A stretch of 6,637 bases of DNA from Thermoplasmata archaeon (GCA_030673205.1 DAOVJP010000075.1:1-6637), one strand, 5' to 3'. Positions 1-6,198 are shown, counted from the first letter of the stretch. Notes: generated by a model not told the origin, from the sequence alone. Numbers and translations: made by a program.

Positions 1-9
1 ATAGAGAAA

Positions 10-25
10 GAGTGAACGTTCACTC
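10..25. promoter_or_regulatory. Perfect 16-bp palindrome, candidate operator
   Basis: GAGTGAACGTTCACTC reads identically on both strands, with its centre between bases 17 and 18. It lies about 40 bp upstream of the TATA-like box of the M29 aminopeptidase gene. Palindromes of this form, built on TGAACGTTCA, resemble operators of dimeric helix-turn-helix regulators such as TetR-family proteins; that resemblance is from general knowledge. Since the site is upstream of the promoter, it could be an activator site or could serve a gene to the left of the window. No regulator gene is present in the window. Confidence 0.5.
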
Positions 26-65
26 AGCAGAAGAACCTCAATTTTCCCGCACTTGTGTGGGTTAG

Positions 66-73
66 TTATATAT
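66..73 (+). promoter_or_regulatory. Archaeal TATA-like box for the aminopeptidase gene
   Basis: TTATATAT fits an archaeal TATA box. Transcription would be expected to begin about 25 nt downstream, near 94-98, leaving a short leader that just includes the SD (98-106) before GTG 116. This placement argues against the upstream in-frame TTG at 53, which would lie ahead of the transcript start. Confidence 0.5.
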
Positions 74-115
74 TCCAAGTGTGCTATAGCTCATTACAGG
101 AAGGAGATGAGAACA

Positions 116-1114
116 GTGACAAACCCTGGAGATATCGGCCAGGGGGTCAGGGGAGTAGAGACTGCCTTGAAGGTCGTCCTACATGTAAAAGAGGGAGACG
201 AGGTATTGGTTATAACGGATGACAAAAGAGCGGAGGTAGGTGAGATATTCGTAAAGAGCGCCAAGATGCTCGGGGCCAACGTCACCACCTACAAGCTGCC
301 CGATAACATGAGGCCGCTCATGGATATACCTCCAGAACTCGTGAACGCCTTCAAGAAACCGAATGTGTTCATCAACGCATTTTCCGGATATGCGGAGGAG
401 ACGCCTTTCAGGATAAAGCTCACGGACATAGAGATGGAAATGGGCGCTAGGGTAGGACATGCCCCGGGAATAACCATGGATATGGTATTGTACGGTCCGA
501 TGCAGGCGGATTACAAGGCCATGGCCGACAAAGCATATTCGCTCATGGACAGGTTCCAGGGCGCCATCGATGTGCATGTGACCGCTCCTTCAGGAACGGA
601 TTTCACACTATCCATCAAAGGGAGGGATTTCCAGACCGATGTGGATATTCCACTTGGTGCTATAGGGAATCTCCCTGCAGGGGAGATATGGTGTGCTCCG
701 ATAGAGGATAGCATGAACGGTGTCATCGTCTGCGACGGCAGCATAGGGGACCTGGGCAACGTGAAAGAGCCCCTCACCATGCGGATCGTGGATGGACGGC
801 TCGTTGCCATGGAAACGAAGGAGAAGGGGATACTAGCTCGTTTGGAGACGTACCTGTCCGTGGACGATATGGCCAAGGTCGTAGGGGAGTTGGGAATAGG
901 CCTCAATCCGAATGCCAAGCTTGTTGGAAATCTGTTAGAGGATGAGAAAGCGGGGAGGACCGCACACATCGCTTTCGGCCGCAACACCGATATGCCAGGG
1001 GGCAGAAATATGTCACAGACACATCGTGACTTCCTGTTCCGCGAACCCACTATGGTCATCACCTATGAGGATGGGAGGACCGAGGTGGTCATAAGGGACG
1101 GCGATATAACCTGA
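116..1114 (+). CDS. M29-family metallo-aminopeptidase (aminopeptidase T-like)
   Basis: The product is a cytoplasmic aminopeptidase, about 332 aa, with no signal peptide or membrane segment. The family uses two metal ions to remove N-terminal residues from peptides. Ligands expected from Thermus AmpT and Staphylococcus AmpS are visible, numbered from GTG 116: Glu190 in NLPAGEIW, Glu258 in GELGIGLNP, His284 in AHIAFG, and the His303-x-Asp305 pair in THRDF. The N-terminal half (about 1-170) is the less conserved Rossmann-like part. At 332 aa it is shorter than bacterial enzymes of about 370-410 aa, as in archaeal versions. I chose GTG 116 because GGAGATGA (103-110) sits just upstream at normal spacing; ATG 107 overlaps that site, and TTG 53 precedes the TATA box. 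The gene converges on tldE with an 111-bp gap. Substrate range cannot be read from sequence. The family call is firm and the start fairly firm. Confidence 0.9.
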   Translation: MTNPGDIGQGVRGVETALKVVLHVKEGDEVLVITDDKRAEVGEIFVKSAKMLGANVTTYKLPDNMRPLMDIPPELVNAFKKPNVFINAFSGYAEETPFRIKLTDIEMEMGARVGHAPGITMDMVLYGPMQADYKAMADKAYSLMDRFQGAIDVHVTAPSGTDFTLSIKGRDFQTDVDIPLGAIGNLPAGEIWCAPIEDSMNGVIVCDGSIGDLGNVKEPLTMRIVDGRLVAMETKEKGILARLETYLSVDDMAKVVGELGIGLNPNAKLVGNLLEDEKAGRTAHIAFGRNTDMPGGRNMSQTHRDFLFREPTMVITYEDGRTEVVIRDGDIT

Positions 1115-1157
1115 TGTTCGTCTTGTGAGCACATTTTGTGAACGTTACAGTCGATCG

Positions 1158-1163
1158 TTTTTT
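1158..1163 (+). terminator. T6 tract, possible terminator of the aminopeptidase gene
   Basis: A run of six T lies 43 bp after the aminopeptidase stop, in the gap before the convergent tldE gene. It follows the small palindrome CGATCG (1152-1157). Archaeal RNA polymerase terminates at oligo-T without needing a stable hairpin, so this is a plausible but short signal. No matching T-run is seen on the minus strand for tldE in this gap. Confidence 0.35.
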
Positions 1164-1225
1164 CATGTATCACACTGCCACTATTCGCTTTCCAGTGCAC
1201 ATCATCGTTTATCCAGCCGTCTTGT

Positions 1226-2608
1226 TCACGTTACCACTATCTTATCCAGTGCTATGGAGGGGAGGCGGAATGATACGGGGCTGAGGCCGCCGGATACGTT
1301 GAGGGGTCGCTCCCCCGTTCCGATGAGTTCCCTAAGTGCGTCCGGAAGATTGCCTGAAAGCATCACCTGCTTGCCCGGCCCCGTTATCTCACCCCTCTCT
1401 ATCTTGAACACCACGCTTGAGTTCACGGAGAAATCGCCAGAGGCGGGGTTAGCCGTGTGAGCGCCCAGGATGTCATGTACCAGTATGCCTTTCTTGACCT
1501 CTTTCAACAACTCATCCAGAGGCATTGTCAGTCCTGATCCCATGACCAGGTTCCTGGCCTTCACTCCGGGAGGGGATTTGAAGCTCCTCGAACTGCTCCA
1601 GCGAAGGCATCGGATGCCATTGCCCGTGGTCTCGGCGCCATGCTCCAATCCCGAACTCCGGTCATACAAGGGGTTGAAGAATATGCCATTCTCTATGATA
1701 GGCACTTTTTTCGAAGGGACGCCCTCGTCATCTATGGGGGCAGAGTTGAGGCCATCGGGCAGTAGAGCGTCATCAAAGACATCGAGTTCAGGGGAGGCGA
1801 CCTCCATCCCTTCTCTCCCAGAGTATACGCTCTCACCCCGCTTCACTTTGTCCCCATAGAAGGCTGGAGCTAATATGAACTCCATCATGCTCGAGAAGGC
1901 GTGTGGCATGAACACCACCGGCATGAGGCCCGGCTCGACCGTAGAAGGGTTTCGGCTGTCCAATGCCATTTTGGAAGCCTTCTCTGCCGTTCCCAAAAGG
2001 TCAATGTCTGCCATTCTGCTCTCGGCGAAATGGAAACCAGTGGAAGGAGCTAGGTCCTGGAACATGGTGTACATGCCCCCGCCGCTGTCCGTTCCCTCTG
2101 CTCCAAGGTCCATCCCGTTGCTCGTGGCCACCGCGAACCGGTCCAGACCGCAGCCAACACCGCCTTCCAGGGCCACAAGCTCCTCATGCCCCTTCACCAC
2201 GGCGAGCATGTCCTTCACCCATTCCACGAGTGTGGAGGGGGTGGTGTTCAGTATCTGTGGGTCGAAGATCCGCTCCACTACAGGGGGAGTGTGGTCCCCT
2301 GGAAACTCCAGATCGCCTGGAGGGGAGAGGCGGGCTAGTTTGATGGCCTGCTCGGCGGTCTCGGGAAGAGAGCTTTCCTCCGTGGCATAAGAAAACCCTA
2401 GACGCCTGTCCTTTATGACGCGTATGCCCATGCCCATGCTAACACTGGTGCCCACTCCTTTTATGGCATCCTTCTCCAGGCCACAGCTGAGAGATGCGTC
2501 CATGGACACGAATGCCTCTGCCTGGTCCGCGCCCTTTTTCGTTGCGATCTCCACCGCTCTGCATGCCATGGCCTTGAGCTCTTCCAAGGGCAAAACCTGG
2601 TCTAACAT
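1226..2608 (-). CDS. tldE: TldE/PmbA-type subunit of the TldD/TldE protease
   Basis: This is the partner subunit of the TldD/TldE peptidase, about 460 aa, cytoplasmic. In the E. coli complex the two subunits form a heterodimer around a closed chamber; TldD carries the metal and TldE shapes the cavity. Family features seen here are the N-terminal GADQAEAFVS segment, the central FMPHAFSSMMEF region, and the C-terminal SGDFSVNSSVVFKIERGEI block. The central segment lacks HExxxH, as expected for TldE rather than TldD. Two starts are possible: ATG 2614, which overlaps the tldD stop as ATGA, and in-frame ATG 2608. The SD GGAGG (2621-2617) is only 2 nt from the first but 8 nt from the second, so 2608 is preferred. 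The gene is clearly the second in an operon with tldD and is probably translationally coupled. Archaeal substrates are unknown. Confidence 0.92.
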   Translation of the reverse strand: MLDQVLPLEELKAMACRAVEIATKKGADQAEAFVSMDASLSCGLEKDAIKGVGTSVSMGMGIRVIKDRRLGFSYATEESSLPETAEQAIKLARLSPPGDLEFPGDHTPPVVERIFDPQILNTTPSTLVEWVKDMLAVVKGHEELVALEGGVGCGLDRFAVATSNGMDLGAEGTDSGGGMYTMFQDLAPSTGFHFAESRMADIDLLGTAEKASKMALDSRNPSTVEPGLMPVVFMPHAFSSMMEFILAPAFYGDKVKRGESVYSGREGMEVASPELDVFDDALLPDGLNSAPIDDEGVPSKKVPIIENGIFFNPLYDRSSGLEHGAETTGNGIRCLRWSSSRSFKSPPGVKARNLVMGSGLTMPLDELLKEVKKGILVHDILGAHTANPASGDFSVNSSVVFKIERGEITGPGKQVMLSGNLPDALRELIGTGERPLNVSGGLSPVSFRLPSIALDKIVVT

Positions 2609-2610
2609 GG

Positions 2611-3990
2611 TCATCCCCTCCCCCCAACGGTCGCCATGTGTATCCTTATATGTGGGCCTCCGTCGCCCACGGGAACGAGTTGGCCGCCCTTGCCGCAGAA
2701 ACCCGGGTCTCCCAGGCGGAGATCGTTCCCCACTGCGTCTATGCTCTTGAGGGTGTCTAGTATGTTCCCTGACAAGCTCATGTCCCGGAGCGTCTTGGTC
2801 ACCTCTCCTTTCTCTATCAGGAACGCTTCCTGGGCTCCGAATTGGAACGTGCCCTTGGCCGGGTCCACCTGTCCTCCTCTCGTTCCTTTGGCATAGATGC
2901 CCAGTTTTATGCCTGAGACCATGTCCTCAAAGGACATGTCGCCCTGGCCTATGTAGGTGTTGCTCATCCTGGACTGGGGGGCGCTGGAATAGTCCTCGGC
3001 CCTGGCGCTTCCGTTCGGCTCCAACCCGAGGCGAAGGCTGCTTTCTCTGTCCAAAAGATATTCCGTGAGCACTCCTCTCTCTATTATAGTCTTCTTCCTG
3101 GTGGGAGTGGCCTCCTGATCGAAGGGGTATGAACCGAAGGCGCCCTTGTGGGTGGGATCGTCATAGACCGAGACGTTCTCTGGAGCTAACCGTTCCCCCA
3201 ACTTCCCTGATAGCACCGAACCTCCCGCCGCTATCGTATCCCCCTCCACGGCATGACCCAGGGCCTCGTGGACGAACACGCCTGCCAGATCGGGGTCCGT
3301 TATGACCGGGAACTTGCCTGCGGGACACGGCGGCGCCCCGAGTATACGCACCACGGCCTCTGCCGCCTCGATTCCCTTTTCCACCGGGTCTTCCTTGTCA
3401 AAGATCTCGAATCCCCTCGTTCCTCCGATTCTGAAACGATAACCCAATATGTCTGAGCCATCCCGGGCCACGAGAACTCCCTGGACCACGGTGCGCGTCT
3501 CCTCGCTGTATGCTTCGGCCCCGTTGGATGAGAGTATGCGGACGCTCCTCGTGCCATCCGTATAGCTCGTGGTCACGCTCTGGATGTGCTCCTTTTCCAT
3601 GACGGCCCGGTTTATCTCCACAAGGAGTCGATGTTTCTCTTCCACGCTGGTGTCATGGGGGCTCTTCTCCACCTTCCAAATGATCTTTCCCACCGCCGGG
3701 TTTCGTTCGTCCACCTCCACCGTGTCCCCTGGCGCGCTGGCACTGGACCGAGCCAGTTTGATGGCGGTCTCCACCGCCCCAACCAGTCCGTTCTCCAACC
3801 GGTTCGTGGATGCGAAACCCCATCTCCCATCCGCGAGCACGCGGACGCTGCCTCCTCTCTCCCGGCCATGGACAGCTTTCTCCAACTCACCGTCCTTCAC
3901 CTCCAGGGCATCGCCCCATCGTTCCTCCACCCTTATCTCGGCATAGGACGCACCCAGCCGGGCCGCTTCCTTAAGAGCTTTTTCTTCCAT
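2611..3990 (-). CDS. tldD: TldD-type metalloprotease subunit
   Basis: This is the catalytic subunit of the TldD/TldE complex, about 459 aa from ATG 3990. The motif VHEALGH gives HExxxH (His241, Glu242, His246 in this numbering), the TldD metal site. A conserved late Cys in GDPGFCGKGGQ (Cys432) is at the position reported as the third ligand in E. coli TldD. Other family blocks are GASYAEIRVEE at the N terminus and RGGQVDPAKGTFQFGAQEAFLIEKGE near the C terminus (first 20 residues RGGQVDPAKGTFQFGAQEAF). The frame stays open to ATG 4083, adding 31 residues. That stretch looks unlike the family, and ATG 3990 has an SD-like GAGGA at good spacing, so 3990 is preferred. E. coli TldD/E matures microcin B17 and degrades the CcdA antitoxin; no such partner is visible here. 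It is first in the operon and divergent from rps17e. Confidence 0.93.
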   Translation of the reverse strand: MEEKALKEAARLGASYAEIRVEERWGDALEVKDGELEKAVHGRERGGSVRVLADGRWGFASTNRLENGLVGAVETAIKLARSSASAPGDTVEVDERNPAVGKIIWKVEKSPHDTSVEEKHRLLVEINRAVMEKEHIQSVTTSYTDGTRSVRILSSNGAEAYSEETRTVVQGVLVARDGSDILGYRFRIGGTRGFEIFDKEDPVEKGIEAAEAVVRILGAPPCPAGKFPVITDPDLAGVFVHEALGHAVEGDTIAAGGSVLSGKLGERLAPENVSVYDDPTHKGAFGSYPFDQEATPTRKKTIIERGVLTEYLLDRESSLRLGLEPNGSARAEDYSSAPQSRMSNTYIGQGDMSFEDMVSGIKLGIYAKGTRGGQVDPAKGTFQFGAQEAFLIEKGEVTKTLRDMSLSGNILDTLKSIDAVGNDLRLGDPGFCGKGGQLVPVGDGGPHIRIHMATVGGRG

Positions 3991-4082
3991 CTCTCTTCCT
4001 CGCAGGGGCATGGGCGTTGGGGTAATTGGGCTTTGCGCTCCTTCTACAATTGCGTCCCAGTCCTTCACCTCCACCCGATACA

Positions 4083-4090
4083 TTTATCTA
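4083..4090. promoter_or_regulatory. AT-rich element, possible shared TATA of tldD and rps17e
   Basis: TTTATCTA on the plus strand (TAGATAAA on the minus strand) is the best TATA-like segment between the divergent genes. Read rightward, it would start the rps17e transcript near 4110-4115, giving a leader of about 60 nt that contains both hairpins at 4115-4155. Read leftward, it would start the tldD transcript near 4055-4060, consistent with translation from 3990 rather than 4083. The match to consensus is only moderate. Confidence 0.3.
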
Positions 4091-4114
4091 CCTGTCCCCT
4101 TTACCCGAAATACC

Positions 4115-4155
4115 GGGAACAGTAGTTCCCTGAACGTTCAAGCATCCGCTTGAAC
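4115..4155 (+). promoter_or_regulatory. Two perfect hairpins ahead of rps17e
   Basis: The first inverted repeat is GGGAAC-AGTA-GTTCCC (4115-4130) and the second is GTTCAAGC-ATCC-GCTTGAAC (4136-4155). Both arms match perfectly and both have 4-nt loops. Between and overlapping them is the 10-bp palindrome TGAACGTTCA (4131-4140), which would compete with the left arm of the second hairpin. CCCG at 4104-4107 can also pair with CGGG at 4114-4117. The second hairpin ends 6 nt before the rps17e SD. They could be RNA leader structures that control S17e translation, or DNA operator sites in the divergent promoter; the sequence cannot decide. Confidence 0.55.
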
Positions 4156-4161
4156 ATATCC

Positions 4162-4166
4162 AGGTG
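4162..4166 (+). promoter_or_regulatory. SD site that sets the rps17e start
   Basis: AGGTG lies 6 nt before ATG 4173. An in-frame GTG at 4164 falls inside this site, so it is unlikely to be the initiation codon. The resulting N terminus, MGSIRPTYIK, fits known archaeal S17e proteins. Confidence 0.55.
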
Positions 4167-4172
4167 TCAAAT

Positions 4173-4364
4173 ATGGGAAGCATACGTCCTACATATATCA
4201 AGCGAGTCTCCATAGAGCTCGTAGAGAAGTTCCCAAAGGACTTCAACGCGGATTTCCAGCACAACAAAGAGCTTGTGAACGAACTCTGCGACGTGGAGAG
4301 CAAAGAGATGCGCAACAAGATAGCAGGATATGCCACCACCTACGCCCAGCGAAAGCGGATATAG
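4173..4364 (+). CDS. rps17e: 30S ribosomal protein S17e
   Basis: This 63-aa basic protein is a small-subunit ribosomal component found in archaea and eukaryotes but not bacteria. Recognisable family features are the start MGSIRPTYIKR, the central FNADFQHNKELVNEL stretch, and SKEMRNKIAGYATTY near the C terminus; the length is typical of archaeal S17e. It stands alone on the plus strand, divergent from tldD, with a hairpin-rich leader and an oligo-T terminator directly after its TAG stop. In many archaea this gene sits near dap genes; that is not the case here. Of all the genes in the window it is the best evidence for an archaeal source. Confidence 0.95.
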   Translation: MGSIRPTYIKRVSIELVEKFPKDFNADFQHNKELVNELCDVESKEMRNKIAGYATTYAQRKRI

Positions 4365-4372
4365 GCGCGGCC

Positions 4373-4380
4373 TTTTTTTT
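4373..4380 (+). terminator. T8 terminator of rps17e
   Basis: Eight consecutive T follow a GC-rich GGCGCGGCC stretch, 8 nt after the rps17e stop. This is a standard archaeal oligo-T terminator, and it separates rps17e from the MmgE/PrpD gene, which has its own promoter. Confidence 0.75.
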
Positions 4381-4411
4381 GAATTTGGAAATTTAGCAAC
4401 CACCAGTGCAC

Positions 4412-4464
4412 ACTATAGCCGTGTACGTTCTATCTTTATGTATACTATACTCGTGTACGTTCTA
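4412..4464 (+). repeat. Pair of 21-bp direct repeats spaced 32 bp
   Basis: The copies are at 4412-4432 and 4444-4464. They share ACTATA and CGTGTACGTTCTA, differing only at two adjacent bases between those blocks (19 of 21 identical). The start-to-start distance is 32 bp, about three helical turns, so a protein could meet both copies on one face of the DNA. They lie 65-117 bp upstream of the TATA box of the MmgE/PrpD gene, suggesting regulator sites. The core GTGTACGTTC resembles GTGAACGTTC at 14-21 and 4131. Confidence 0.55.
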
Positions 4465-4496
4465 CATGTGTATGCTCCGCCTGTGTCCGCCCTTCC

Positions 4497-4523
4497 CTCG
4501 GCCACTCTATTCTCGGCCACTCT
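4497..4523 (+). repeat. 15-bp tandem repeat upstream of the TATA box
   Basis: CTCGGCCACTCT occurs at 4497-4508 and again at 4512-4523, separated by ATT. The second copy ends 5 bp before the TATA-like box at 4529. It may be a regulator site overlapping the promoter, or a chance local duplication. Confidence 0.45.
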
Positions 4524-4528
4524 TAAAG

Positions 4529-4536
4529 TTAATATA
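4529..4536 (+). promoter_or_regulatory. TATA box of the MmgE/PrpD gene
   Basis: TTAATATA is preceded by the purine-rich AAAG expected of a BRE element. Transcription would start near 4557-4562, leaving about 30-35 nt before ATG 4593, with the SD inside that leader. Confidence 0.6.
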
Positions 4537-4576
4537 CTCCCTCCCTGTTCCTCCACCCGCCCCCATGGGCCGTATC

Positions 4577-4585
4577 AAAGGAGGT
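4577..4585 (+). promoter_or_regulatory. Strong SD of the MmgE/PrpD gene
   Basis: AAAGGAGGT matches the anti-SD closely and lies 7 nt before ATG 4593, which fixes the start. It is the strongest ribosome binding site in the window and suggests efficient translation. Confidence 0.75.
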
Positions 4586-4592
4586 AAAACGT

Positions 4593-5969
4593 ATGGAAGA
4601 TTCTATAAGTAGAAAGCTGGCGAAGTTCGCCCTAGGCCTGCAATACGATCAGATACCCCCCGAGTGCTTGAAGGAAGCAAAGCGCTTCATGCTGGACAGC
4701 GTGGGATGTGCCCTAGCGGCGGTGGACCATGATGATATGCTCCAGGCCTATGAGTACATAGAGATGTTGGGAGGCAATGAGCAGGCTACGGTCATCGGCC
4801 ACGGCTCCAAGACCAACATGGCCAACGCCGCGCTCATGAACTCCCTTCTCATACGGGCCATGGATTACAACGATATCTATTGGAAAGAAGACCCCTCCCA
4901 CCCATCGGACATCATCCCTGCGGCATTGGCGCCAGCAGAGCATAGGGGGCTTAGCGGGAAGGACCTGTTGGTCGGCATACTCATAGCGTACGAAGTGGAG
5001 ATGCGCCTGTGCCTCGCCGCGCACCCAGGTGTTCGGGAGATAGGATGGCACCATGCCAGCCTTACACAGTTCGCCAGCCCCCTGGTAGCAGGGAGGATGT
5101 TTGGGCTCAACGAGGACCAGACCGTGGCTGCTACGGGCATAAGCGGTTCAAGCCATTTCACCCTGGGTGGAGTGGTGGCCGGACATCTCACGAACATGAA
5201 GAACACGGCGGACCCCATGGCCACGGAGGCAGGGGTACGTGCGGCCATGCTGGCTAGCACCGGCTATTCCGGCCCCGTAGAGCTCTTTGAGGGAAAGGAA
5301 GGAGTGTATCACGTCATCAACAGCGTCAAATGGGATACGGAGATCCTGCTCCGCGGATTGGGCAAGGACTTCCTCATCACCACCTGCGGCTACAAGGCAT
5401 TCCCCACCGAGGCCCTCACACACCAGCCCATCACCGCATTGTTGGCCATTTGCAACAAGAACGGTGTGGACCCCCACCAGATAAAGGAGATATTGGTGAG
5501 GACCACCACCCGGGGAGCCGACATACTGAGTGACCCCAGCAAATACAAGCCCGCCACAAAGGAGACAGCGGACCACAGCTTGCCGTATTGCATAGCCGTG
5601 GCCGCCGCGAAGGGCAACGTCCTGCCATCGGACTTCACCGATGAGGCGATCAAAGACCCCCTGGTATGGGAGCTTTTGCCCAAGATAAAGGTCGTTGCTG
5701 ACCCGGAGATAGACGGTCTCTTCCCGAAGGTCAAGCGGGCCATCGTTACCGTGATCCTTGAGGATGGCCAGAACTGGACGGAGCAGGCCGACCATGCCAA
5801 AGGCAGGGCGGAGAACCCGCTGTCGGACGAAGAGCTCATATCCAAATTCAAGGCCAACGCCAAGACCCAGTTGTCGGAAGAAGGCATGGAAAAGCTCATC
5901 GATGCCACCATGCATCTTGAGGAGTGGGACGTGAGGGAATACATGAAACTCCTCGTCAGCGACCTGTAG
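4593..5969 (+). CDS. MmgE/PrpD family protein
   Basis: The product is a 458-aa soluble protein of the MmgE/PrpD family, which includes 2-methylcitrate dehydratase, cis-aconitate decarboxylase and related lyases or epimerases. It has the two expected parts: a mainly helical N-terminal domain (about 1-265) and a smaller C-terminal domain. Conserved blocks are DYND (91-94), HPSDIIPAALA (103-113), AYEVEMRL (132-139), GWHHAS (151-156), MKNTADPMAT (202-211), the FEGKEG loop (232-237), KAFPTEALTH (268-277) and ADHSLPYCIAVAA (326-338). MKNTADP and DHSLPY fit the MmgE/PrpD-like group, but substrate cannot be assigned. No citrate synthase or other methylcitrate-cycle gene is in the window, so a propionate role is unsupported. 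It has its own promoter, with paired repeats upstream. It ends in TAG, and the frame beyond contains only further TAG stops until 6258. Confidence 0.9.
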   Translation: MEDSISRKLAKFALGLQYDQIPPECLKEAKRFMLDSVGCALAAVDHDDMLQAYEYIEMLGGNEQATVIGHGSKTNMANAALMNSLLIRAMDYNDIYWKEDPSHPSDIIPAALAPAEHRGLSGKDLLVGILIAYEVEMRLCLAAHPGVREIGWHHASLTQFASPLVAGRMFGLNEDQTVAATGISGSSHFTLGGVVAGHLTNMKNTADPMATEAGVRAAMLASTGYSGPVELFEGKEGVYHVINSVKWDTEILLRGLGKDFLITTCGYKAFPTEALTHQPITALLAICNKNGVDPHQIKEILVRTTTRGADILSDPSKYKPATKETADHSLPYCIAVAAAKGNVLPSDFTDEAIKDPLVWELLPKIKVVADPEIDGLFPKVKRAIVTVILEDGQNWTEQADHAKGRAENPLSDEELISKFKANAKTQLSEEGMEKLIDATMHLEEWDVREYMKLLVSDL

Positions 5970-5978
5970 GGACAGAGA

Positions 5979-6080
5979 GGGAGAAAGTACGATCTGCATG
6001 GTGAAATAGGGGATGGGAGAAAGCACAACCTGCATGGTGAATAGGGGATGGGAGAAAGCACAGCCCGTATCAGAATAGGG
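5979..6080 (+). repeat. Three tandem copies of a 35-36 bp repeat
   Basis: Copies begin at 5979 (36 bp), 6015 (35 bp) and 6050 (about 31 bp, degenerate). Each opens with GGGAGAAAG; copies 1 and 2 share CTGCATGGTGA and AATAGGGGAT, and copy 3 keeps GAATAGGG. The array starts 10 bp after the MmgE/PrpD stop. The copies abut with no spacers, so it is not a CRISPR. Copies 1 and 2 differ at only a few positions, suggesting fairly recent duplication. Confidence 0.7.
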
Positions 6081-6110
6081 AAAAAGGCTATCAGCAAGGA
6101 TGAGAATAAG

Positions 6111-6182
6111 GAAGTATGGCCTACGTGGTTGGCCGGGCGAAAGTATGGCCTGGCTGACCCGATGGAAGTTTAGCCTTTGACC
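6111..6182 (+). repeat. Three degenerate copies of a GAAGTATGGCCT unit
   Basis: Similar stretches occur at 6111-6128, 6140-6157 and 6165-6182, with consensus RAAGTWTRGCCT, 29 and 25 bp apart. They resemble the GAAAGYAC part of the upstream tandem array, so the whole 5979-6182 region may be one decayed repeat array. The ribosome binding and start region of the next gene (GGAAAGATGCCT, 6194-6205) also resembles this unit. Confidence 0.45.
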
Positions 6183-6189
6183 ATGGCCC

Positions 6190-6194
6190 GGAGG
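6190..6194 (+). promoter_or_regulatory. SD of the DUF5714 gene
   Basis: GGAGG lies 4 nt before ATG 6199, slightly close but usable. An in-frame TGA at 6178-6180 rules out a longer start. No convincing TATA box is visible between 5970 and 6198, so the gene may be co-transcribed from the MmgE/PrpD promoter. Confidence 0.5.
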
Positions 6195-6198
6195 AAAG

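Noticed and set aside
53..115. TTG 53 or ATG 107 as start of the M29 gene
   Set aside because: TTG 53 precedes the TATA-like box, and ATG 107 overlaps the SD it would need. GTG 116 is correctly spaced.
1115..1225. Small gene in the convergent gap
   Set aside because: The 111-bp gap has no start with an SD and no coding-like pattern. The open frame from 1125 runs antisense into tldE.
1470..2390. Plus-strand open frames opposite tldE
   Set aside because: They are antisense shadows of a conserved protein, with Ser/Pro-rich compositions and no family features.
4065..4072. Perfect SD-like GGAGGTGA on the minus strand in the tldD upstream region
   Set aside because: No start codon in the tldD frame lies at a usable distance. 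The nearby TTG is out of frame and followed at once by TAG.
4365..4592. Small RNA or tRNA gene between rps17e and the MmgE/PrpD gene
   Set aside because: No cloverleaf or stable long stem is visible. The content is explained by a terminator, repeats and a promoter.
5148..6035. Long minus-strand open frame (295 codons) opposite the MmgE/PrpD gene
   Set aside because: It is the antisense of a well-supported gene, shows no recognisable family, and starts within the intergenic repeats.
5979..6080. Tandem repeats as a CRISPR array
   Set aside because: The 35-36 bp units abut directly, diverge quickly, and have no spacers or cas genes nearby.
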